A stretch of 64,000 nucleotides of DNA from Catellatospora coxensis (GTDB lineage Bacteria; Actinomycetota; Actinomycetes; Mycobacteriales; Micromonosporaceae). A model generated the notes under the pieces. The model saw nothing but the letters and a program-made list of their open reading frames with translations. It searched no databases and had not been told where the DNA came from. The stretch is from contig NZ_BONI01000007.1 in assembly GCF_016862635.1 (NCBI RefSeq), positions 124,001-188,000 on the forward strand, given 5' to 3'. Shown here one piece after another: positions 58,997 through 64,000 of the stretch; within the stretch, counting starts at the first letter, position 1; each line of letters opens with the position of its first letter. A program made the position numbers and the translations under genes.

Positions 58997-59623
58997 ATGC
59001 AGCCGGAACAGCGTGGTCGTGATTGGACCGTGCCGATCGTGGTCGGCGTGGTCCTGCTCGTCGTCGTGCTCGTGGTGTGCCTCGGCGGGGCCGCGGCGGC
59101 ATATCTGCTGGCCCGGCGCGCTCCCGGCCCGTTGCCGTCGCCGTCGACCTCGCCGTCGCCGAGTCCGGTCGCCGTGCTGCCGTCCCCGACACCGATGTCG
59201 CCCGCGCGATGCCTGATCGGACAGTGGCGGGAGACGTCGTACACGTCCAGCGCCGAGATCTTCGGGGTGACCGTGCAGCTCACCGGGGCGGGCACGCTGC
59301 TGAGCTACGGCGCGGACGGCACTCTGGTAACCGTGGACAAGGTCACCCGCAAGGGCACCCGCAACGGCGACCGGTACGAGGTGATCCACAACGGCACCAC
59401 GCGCCTGAACTACGAGGCCGACGAAGAGATGATCAGCTACAGCAACGCGTCCGCCACGGGCACCACCACGTGGAAGGTCAACGGCAGCGTCCGCGACCGC
59501 GAGAACCTCAGCACCACGATCACCCCCGACCGCTACACCTGCAAAGGCGACAAACTTCGCATCTATGGCGACAGCTACTCGATCGAGGCCGACCGCATCC
59601 TCCCACCCGGCCGCCCCGTCTGA
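58997..59623 (+). CDS. Membrane-anchored lipocalin-like protein
   Basis: The 208-residue protein has an N-terminal membrane helix (about residues 13-35), a Ser/Pro-rich linker (PSPSTSPSPSPVAVLPSPTP), and an extracytoplasmic beta-rich domain. RCLIGQWRETSY, the middle strand YEVIHNGTTRLNYEADEEM, and the final RYTCKGDKLRIY recall small lipocalin-like families (conserved Cys-Trp at the start, Cys near the end, likely disulphide). It may bind a small hydrophobic ligand outside the membrane. ATG at 58997 is one of two possibilities; a GTG at 58946 is also in frame. Neither has a strong ribosome site. Confidence 0.65.
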   Translation: MQPEQRGRDWTVPIVVGVVLLVVVLVVCLGGAAAAYLLARRAPGPLPSPSTSPSPSPVAVLPSPTPMSPARCLIGQWRETSYTSSAEIFGVTVQLTGAGTLLSYGADGTLVTVDKVTRKGTRNGDRYEVIHNGTTRLNYEADEEMISYSNASATGTTTWKVNGSVRDRENLSTTITPDRYTCKGDKLRIYGDSYSIEADRILPPGRPV

Positions 59624-59649
59624 CCCCCTCAACCTCGGCCCGAACAAGA

Positions 59650-59714
59650 AAGATCGCTGTTTCGGGTCAAGACCTGCGGTTCAACCGGAGGTTCTGACCC
59701 GAAACAGCGATCTT
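59650..59714. terminator. Long hairpin between convergent genes, sharing the AAGATCGC motif with the greA/ilvA hairpin
   Basis: Arms 59650-59669 and 59695-59714 are exact 20-nt complements. The enclosed 25 nt form a second 10-bp stem with one mismatch. AAGATCGC/GCGATCTT at the ends also occurs at 55158. It is 26 nt after the lipocalin-like stop and 22 nt before the metB stop. Confidence 0.7.
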
Positions 59715-59736
59715 GTCCTTCTGCGCTGGGGCGCGA

Positions 59737-60873
59737 TCAGCCGAGCGCGGTGGCGAGATCGGCGAGCAGGTCGTCGATGGTCTCGATGCCGACCGAGAGG
59801 CGGATGAGGTCGGCGGGGACCTCCAGCTCGGAGCCCGCGACGCTGGCGTGCGTCATCTTCCCGGGGTGCTCGATCAGCGACTCGATGCCGCCCAGCGACT
59901 CCGCCAGGGTGAACACCTTCGTCGTGTTGCACACCCGCTCGGCGGCCTCGGGGTCGCCCATCCGGAAGCTGATCATGCCGCCGTACCGGCGCATCTGCTT
60001 GGTGGCCAGCTCGTGGCCGGGGTGCTCGGGCAGGCCCGGGTAGAGCACCTGCTTCACCTTCGGGTGCCGGGTCAGGAACTCGGCCACCTTCTCGGCGTTG
60101 TCGCAGTGCCGCTCCATGCGCACGGCCAGAGTCTTCACCCCGCGCAGCGTCAGCCAGGCGTCGAACGGGCCGTTGACCGCGCCCATCGCGTTCTGGTGGA
60201 ACTTCAGCGCGTCGGCCAGCGCCAGGTCGTTGAGCACCAGCGCGCCGCCGACCACGTCCGAGTGCCCGCCCACGTACTTCGTGGTCGAGTGGACCACCAC
60301 GTCCGCCCCGAGCGCGAGCGGCTGCTGCAGGTACGGGCTGGCGAAGGTGTTGTCGACCACCAGCAGCGCGTGCGCGTCCCGCGCCACCGCCGCCAGGCCC
60401 GCGATGTCGGCGATGCCGAGCAGCGGGTTGGTGGGCGTCTCCACCCAGATCATCTTCGTGTTCGGGGTCACCTTGGCCCGCACGTCGTCGACGTTCGAGA
60501 TCCGGGCCGCCGTCCAGGACAGGCCCCAGCGCTCGGCGACCTTCGCGAACAGGCGGAACGTGCCGCCGTACGCGTCATCGGGAATGATCACGTGGTCGCC
60601 GGGCTTGCACACGGTGCGGATGAGCGTGTCCTCGGCGGCCAGGCCGCTGGCGAACGCGAGCCCGCGCGAACCGCCCTCCAACGCCGCCAGGCACTCCTGC
60701 AGCGCGTCGCGGGTCGGGTTGCCGGACCGGGAGTACTCGTAACCCAGCCGTGGCGAGCCGACCGCGTCCTGCTTGTAGGTCGATGTCTGGAAGATCGGCG
60801 GGATCACCGCGCCGGTGCGCTCGTCCGGCTCCTGGCCCGCGTGGATGGCGAGCGTTTCAAACCCGTAAGACAT
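59737..60873 (-). CDS. metB: Cystathionine gamma-synthase
   Basis: The 378-residue PLP enzyme of the Cys/Met metabolism family makes cystathionine from O-succinyl- or O-acetylhomoserine and cysteine. The PLP lysine is Lys199 in [18 protein letters not shown]; other signatures are [38 protein letters not shown] and [25 protein letters not shown] ends 6 nt before the ATG, giving a probable leaderless transcript. It is divergent from msrA by only 30 nt, so their promoters must overlap, suggesting joint control in sulfur or oxidative stress. Confidence 0.93.
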   Translation of the reverse strand: MSYGFETLAIHAGQEPDERTGAVIPPIFQTSTYKQDAVGSPRLGYEYSRSGNPTRDALQECLAALEGGSRGLAFASGLAAEDTLIRTVCKPGDHVIIPDDAYGGTFRLFAKVAERWGLSWTAARISNVDDVRAKVTPNTKMIWVETPTNPLLGIADIAGLAAVARDAHALLVVDNTFASPYLQQPLALGADVVVHSTTKYVGGHSDVVGGALVLNDLALADALKFHQNAMGAVNGPFDAWLTLRGVKTLAVRMERHCDNAEKVAEFLTRHPKVKQVLYPGLPEHPGHELATKQMRRYGGMISFRMGDPEAAERVCNTTKVFTLAESLGGIESLIEHPGKMTHASVAGSELEVPADLIRLSVGIETIDDLLADLATALG

Positions 60874-60879
60874 TCCCCC

Positions 60880-60885
60880 AGCGTA
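60880..60885 (-). promoter_or_regulatory. -10 element (TACGCT) of the metB leaderless promoter
   Basis: The box lies 6 nt upstream of the metB ATG within the 30-nt metB/msrA spacer. The same stretch must also contain the msrA promoter or leader, so both divergent transcripts start within a few nucleotides of their genes. Confidence 0.45.
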
Positions 60886-60903
60886 GAGGAGGACACTGGA
60901 GAC

Positions 60904-61560
60904 ATGTTCCTTCGCCACAAGAAGCTCGATGTCGTCAACGCCGCCGAGGCCCTGCCCGGCCGGGACACCTCGATCACGCCGCCGGCCGAGCACTACGTGC
61001 TGGGCACGCCGCTGACCGGCCCCTGGCCCAAGGGCATGCAGGTAGCCGTCGTGGCCATGGGCTGCTTCTGGGGCGCCGAGCGCCTCTTCTGGAAGCTCGA
61101 CGGCGTCTACTCGACCTCGGTCGGCTACGCCGGCGGCATCACGCCGAACCCGACCTACCAGGAGGTCTGCTCCGGCTACACCGGGCACACCGAGGCCGTG
61201 GAGATCGTCTTCAACCCCGAGATCATCTCGTACGCCGAGATCCTGCGGGTGTTCTGGGAGAACCACGACCCGACCCAGGGCATGCGCCAGGGCAACGACA
61301 TCGGCACCCAGTACCGGTCGGCGATCTACGCCACCACGCCGGAACAGCTCACGGAGGCCGAGGGCTCACGCGACGCGTTCCAGCCGGTGGTGACCGCCGA
61401 GGGCTACGGCCAGATCACCACCGAGATCGCGATGCTCGGGGACTACTACTTCGCCGAGGACTACCACCAGCAGTACCTGGCGAAGAACCCCGACGGGTAC
61501 TGCGGCATCGGCCCCAACGGCATGAGCTGCCCGATCGGCGTCGCGAAGACCGACGCCTGA
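60904..61560 (+). CDS. msrA: Peptide methionine-S-sulfoxide reductase MsrA
   Basis: The 218-residue protein reduces methionine-S-sulfoxide in proteins. The catalytic Cys54 is in [62 protein letters not shown] and the C-terminal [13 protein letters not shown] (resolving cysteines) complete the family. The length fits the longer actinobacterial form. GGAGAC precedes the ATG. It is divergent from metB, so methionine supply and repair sit together. Confidence 0.95.
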   Translation: MFLRHKKLDVVNAAEALPGRDTSITPPAEHYVLGTPLTGPWPKGMQVAVVAMGCFWGAERLFWKLDGVYSTSVGYAGGITPNPTYQEVCSGYTGHTEAVEIVFNPEIISYAEILRVFWENHDPTQGMRQGNDIGTQYRSAIYATTPEQLTEAEGSRDAFQPVVTAEGYGQITTEIAMLGDYYFAEDYHQQYLAKNPDGYCGIGPNGMSCPIGVAKTDA

Positions 61561-61621
61561 GCGTCTCCGATCAACCGGACGCCGCCGTCGTGCCCCTCGG
61601 GCGCGGCGGTGGCGCGCGCTG

Positions 61622-62011
61622 ATGACGGGCCGAAGCGATACGCTTCCGTGGGAGGTGGAGGCTGTGGCCGGAGCGGCTTCTCGCGCGAGAGCACGGTACG
61701 CCAAACCCGTCGTGGTGCCGGACGGCCTCGAACTGCTCGCCGGTCCGACCTCGGGTGTGGTGGCGCTTCCCCGCCATCTGAAGTGGTCGGGCAGCGCGGG
61801 ATACGACCTCGACGAGCCGGGGCGGATCATGGATCTCTACCGGACCGTGATCAATGAAGCGGCGACGCCCGACGACCTGCATCGGTACCTCAACGAGGCG
61901 GCGCTGAAATCGCTGTGGGAGACGATCTGGCTGCCCGCGCCGGTTCGCACGGCATGGGAACACCGTTTTCCGGAACTCGCCACCGCCAGGACATCGACCG
62001 AACCCGCATAA
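61622..62011 (+). CDS. Partner protein of an AbiEii-type nucleotidyltransferase locus (putative antitoxin)
   Basis: The 129-residue protein begins LPWEVEAVAGAASRARARYA and contains PRHLKWSGSAGYDLDEPGRIMDLYRTVINEAATPDDLHRYL, ending WLPAPVRTAWEHRFPEL. This arrangement recurs, from memory, directly upstream of AbiEii/AbiGii-like nucleotidyltransferase genes in actinobacteria and may be their antitoxin or a regulator. Here the downstream toxin is internally deleted. The ATG at 61622 lacks a good ribosome site; a GTG at 61664 behind GGAGG-rich sequence is an alternative start. Confidence 0.55.
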   Translation: MTGRSDTLPWEVEAVAGAASRARARYAKPVVVPDGLELLAGPTSGVVALPRHLKWSGSAGYDLDEPGRIMDLYRTVINEAATPDDLHRYLNEAALKSLWETIWLPAPVRTAWEHRFPELATARTSTEPA

Positions 62012-62020
62012 ACTCCGGTC

Positions 62021-62344
62021 GTGGAAGCCCGCCATCGTGAGATCACCAAGATAGCCCTCGCCTCCGCCGGCAGATACGGGTTCGCCCTGGCCGGCGGATA
62101 CGCGGTTCAGGCGCACGGCATGGGAAACCGCCTCAGCAGCGATGTGGACCTCTTCACCGACTCCCGGCAACGGGCCGACTTCACCCGCGCCGTCGACGAG
62201 GTGATCGCCGCCTTCGAGCTGCAGTCGTTGGAGCGGATCACCGACACCGACTTCGCCGAGTACCAGGTGAGCCCGGAGCGACTGGCTGCTCTACGGGCGG
62301 ACTTCGCCGACTGGGCGCGCGTGCTCAGGCGATCAACCACATGA
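62021..62344 (+). CDS. AbiEii/AbiGii-type nucleotidyltransferase toxin, internally deleted
   Basis: The 107-residue product joins the N-terminus of the family (ALASAGRYGFALAGGYAVQAHGMGNRLSSDVDLFTD, with the GG and DVDLF metal site) directly to its C-terminal tail (LERITDTDFAEYQVSPERLAALRADFADW). The central 100-150 residues expected for members of about 220-290 aa are missing, in frame. The DxD metal ligands remain, but the third acidic residue and helical body are lost, so it is probably inactive. GTG at 62021 follows the partner gene by 9 nt. It reads as a decaying toxin. Confidence 0.65.
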   Translation: MEARHREITKIALASAGRYGFALAGGYAVQAHGMGNRLSSDVDLFTDSRQRADFTRAVDEVIAAFELQSLERITDTDFAEYQVSPERLAALRADFADWARVLRRSTT

Positions 62345-62377
62345 GCGCGCCGCCCAGTCGGAGTGAGCGGATTCTGT

Positions 62378-62929
62378 TCAGGCGGGGGTTCCGGTCGGGC
62401 CGGGGATCAGGCCGTCGATGAACCTGGCCCCGGCGTAGTGGGCGAGCGCTCCGGCCACCTCGGTGGAGGAGGCGCGCAGTGCCTGGACCGACACGAGGAT
62501 CACCGACGGCCGGCCGTCGACGATGTTGCGGTAGTCCGCGGCCACGCCCAGGTCGACACCGGCTGCGGGCACCAGGACCAGGCGTGCGATAGGCCCGCTG
62601 GCGTCGGTGCGGCTCGCGTGCTCCCCGGCGTACGGCTCCAGGATCAGCGCGTCCACCGCCGGCCACGGCAGCGTGCGCTTGATGCCCGCCGTACGCAGGG
62701 TCAGGCCGGAGGCGTCGAGCACCACCGGTGCGGGCCGGAAGGCGGAGGCCAGCACTCCCAGTGGGATGAGCACCGAGAGCAGCCCGATGCCGAACAGCGC
62801 GCCGGAGCCCAACGGGATGAACAGGAACCGCAGCTCCCAGCCGTTCATCGAGCTCCAGATGACGAAGAGCCCGGCGAGAAAGAAGAAGGCCAGGCCGAGA
62901 TACGGCGGCCGGGCGCGGTGCAGCACCAT
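62378..62929 (-). CDS. Two-helix membrane protein with PH-like domain
   Basis: The 183-residue protein has two membrane helices (about residues 11-30 and 38-60), then a beta-rich C-terminal domain beginning VVLDASGLTLRTAGIKRTLPWPAVDAL, the pattern of bacterial PH (bPH) domains. GGGGAG lies 5-6 nt before the ATG at 62929. No enzymatic motif is seen. It precedes nothing on the same strand; the GH3 gene lies upstream with a 171-nt gap. Confidence 0.75.
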   Translation of the reverse strand: MVLHRARPPYLGLAFFFLAGLFVIWSSMNGWELRFLFIPLGSGALFGIGLLSVLIPLGVLASAFRPAPVVLDASGLTLRTAGIKRTLPWPAVDALILEPYAGEHASRTDASGPIARLVLVPAAGVDLGVAADYRNIVDGRPSVILVSVQALRASSTEVAGALAHYAGARFIDGLIPGPTGTPA

Positions 62930-63039
62930 GACGGTCTCCCCAGGACTGGTCGTTGATCGCGCCAGAACGTAGCAGCCGCCATGACCGGGGGCAACGGCGA
63001 TACGCGGCGGCCGCCCCGGACGGCCACCGCGCCGCGCGG

Positions 63040-63114
63040 TCATTCGTAGCGGTCCTGGTTGCCCAGCTGGAGGGACAGCTGGATGACCTTTCCCCAGCGG
63101 TCAGGCCCGAGCAT
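63040..63114 (-). CDS. Possible 24-residue ORF overlapping the GH3 stop
   Basis: An ATG at 63114 inside the last codons of the GH3 gene opens a frame of 24 residues (MLGPDRWGKVIQLSLQLGN, then QDRYE). The peptide has an amphipathic helix-like pattern. There is no dedicated ribosome site, so it may be a chance frame or a coupled micropeptide. Evidence is weak. Confidence 0.2.
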   Translation of the reverse strand: MLGPDRWGKVIQLSLQLGNQDRYE

Positions 63115-64000
63115 CGGTGACGGCCGCCTCGGAGGTCATCCTGCGCTGGTGGCCGACGAACCGCTCGGGGCCGGTCAGCCTTACCCGCACGGTGTGCCTG
63201 ATGTCGGCGCTGGATGCGCCGAGCCGCAGTTCCACATCGCCCGGTTCGACGAGCCGCCGCCCGTCGCGCCCGGTGTACGCGGCCAGGTCCGCGGGCACGG
63301 TGAACTCCACCCGCCGGGCCGCGCCCGGTGCCAGCGCCACCCGGGTGTACCCGATCAGCCGCTGCACCGGCCGGGTGACCTGGGCGACCGGGTCGTGCAG
63401 GTAGAGCTGCACGACCTCGGTCCCGGCCCGCTCGCCGGTGTTGCGCACGGTCAGCGCGACCGTGGCCGCCCCGTCGGTCGGGCAGGTCACCGGTCCGGCG
63501 TCGGCGGGCGGCTCCCAGGCGAAGCTCGTGTACGACAGCCCGTGGCCGAACGGGAACAGCGGCGTCGGGTCGACGGTGCTGACCTCGGTGGCGTGGCCGA
63601 GCGGCGGCGCGAGGTAGTTCGCGGGCTGGCCGCCCGGGTGGCGCGGCACGCCGACCGGCAGCCGCCCCGACGGCTCGACCCGCCCGGCCAGCACCCCGGC
63701 CACCGCGGGGCCGCCCTCCTGGCCCGGGAAGAACGCCTGCACGATCGCGGCCAGCCGATCCGCCCATGCACCCAGCGCGTACGGGCGTCCGGCGAGCAGC
63801 ACGGCGACGACCGGCCGTCCCGTGTCCAGCAGCGCGCCGAGCAGCCGCTCCTGGGCTCCGGGCAGCCGCAGCTCGGTGACGTCGCAGCCCTCGCCGGAGG
63901 TGCCCTTGCCGAACAGCCCGGCCCGGTCGCCGAGCACCACGACGCACACGTCGGCCTGCTCGGCGAGCGCGACGGCGGCCGCGACGCCGCTGGTGTCGGT
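63101..64000 (-). CDS. GH3 beta-glucosidase, C-terminal part (truncated by window edge)
   Basis: The frame is open from the right edge of the window to a TGA at 63101, about 299 residues. It contains the GH3 C-terminal (alpha/beta)6 sandwich (LGDRAGLFGKGTSGEGCDV, VVAVLLAGRPYALG, VAGVLAGRVEPSGRLPVG) and the fibronectin-III-like domain (LFPFGHGLSYTSFAWEPP through GVARxVEFTVPADL). The nucleophile-bearing first domain lies outside the window. Such enzymes cleave beta-glucosides or xylosides. With the GH35 gene it suggests plant-polysaccharide use. Confidence 0.88.
   Translation of the reverse strand, partial: TDTSGVAAAVALAEQADVCVVVLGDRAGLFGKGTSGEGCDVTELRLPGAQERLLGALLDTGRPVVAVLLAGRPYALGAWADRLAAIVQAFFPGQEGGPAVAGVLAGRVEPSGRLPVGVPRHPGGQPANYLAPPLGHATEVSTVDPTPLFPFGHGLSYTSFAWEPPADAGPVTCPTDGAATVALTVRNTGERAGTEVVQLYLHDPVAQVTRPVQRLIGYTRVALAPGAARRVEFTVPADLAAYTGRDGRRLVEPGDVELRLGASSADIRHTVRVRLTGPERFVGHQRRMTSEAAVTDARA

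Noticed and set aside
62363-62956. Plus-strand frames opposite the PH-like membrane protein
   Set aside because: The minus-strand frame has a ribosome site, two membrane helices and a beta-rich domain, whereas the plus-strand products are Arg/Gly/Gln-rich.
1-64000. CRISPR arrays, tRNA and rRNA genes, insertion sequences and prophage
   Set aside because: No regularly spaced repeats, no cloverleaf with a TTCRA loop, and no transposase or phage structural motifs were recognised on either strand.

Overview
The window is high-GC DNA with actinobacterial features: many GTG starts, GC-rich third codon positions, a mycothiol gene (mca), TANNNT -10 boxes lying 6 nt before start codons, and families seen almost only in actinomycetes (TIGR03089, DUF4307, SCO2521-SCO2525, SCO7613). 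Gene content and long intergenic palindromes fit a Micromonosporaceae chromosome, but this is an inference without a search. No rRNA, tRNA, CRISPR array, insertion sequence or phage was seen.

Layout. 1-9.6 kb: a partial family 4 glycosyltransferase, a TIGR03089 protein, acetoacetyl-CoA synthetase, a hotdog thioesterase, two tandem paralogous membrane proteins and the DEAH helicase HrpA. 9.6-18.7 kb: D-amino-acid oxidase, then a locus matching the S. coelicolor SCO2521-SCO2525 family set (deviant-Walker P-loop protein, SAM methyltransferase and three proteins of unknown function). It is framed by two membrane-anchored proteins that seem to share a C-terminal domain. This is the best candidate for an undescribed system. 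18.7-27.7 kb: secreted GH18 chitinase, GT2 glycosyltransferase, VOC protein, Dps, GH35 beta-galactosidase behind a LacI-type operator, a stress-protein homologue, a MarR/SnoaL divergent pair, and an ECF sigma factor with a membrane partner. 27.8-34.5 kb: a large secreted subtilase, a decayed HigB toxin with an intact HigA, acyl-CoA dehydrogenase and UDP-glucose dehydrogenase. 34.7-50 kb: a giant multi-pass SCO7613-type protein; purE, purK and an asparagine-synthetase-like/CofE-like fusion; a YyaL-type thioredoxin-domain protein; a flavoprotein; DUF3626; PspA with a membrane coiled-coil partner. 50-64 kb: a GGDEF/EAL protein, mca with its small membrane companion, DUF4307, greA, ilvA, DUF4328, an amidase, a lipocalin-like protein, metB, msrA, an eroded AbiEii-type toxin locus, a PH-like membrane protein and a GH3 glycosidase cut by the right edge.

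Most of the window is ordinary chromosomal housekeeping (purine, threonine/methionine, mycothiol, cell envelope) plus secreted hydrolases for chitin, galactosides and glucosides. Convergent gene pairs are repeatedly separated by long, nearly perfect hairpins. The greA/ilvA junction adds C-rich and G-rich tracts with quadruplex potential. Two toxin-antitoxin loci (31.0 and 61.6 kb) show decay confined to the toxin gene.
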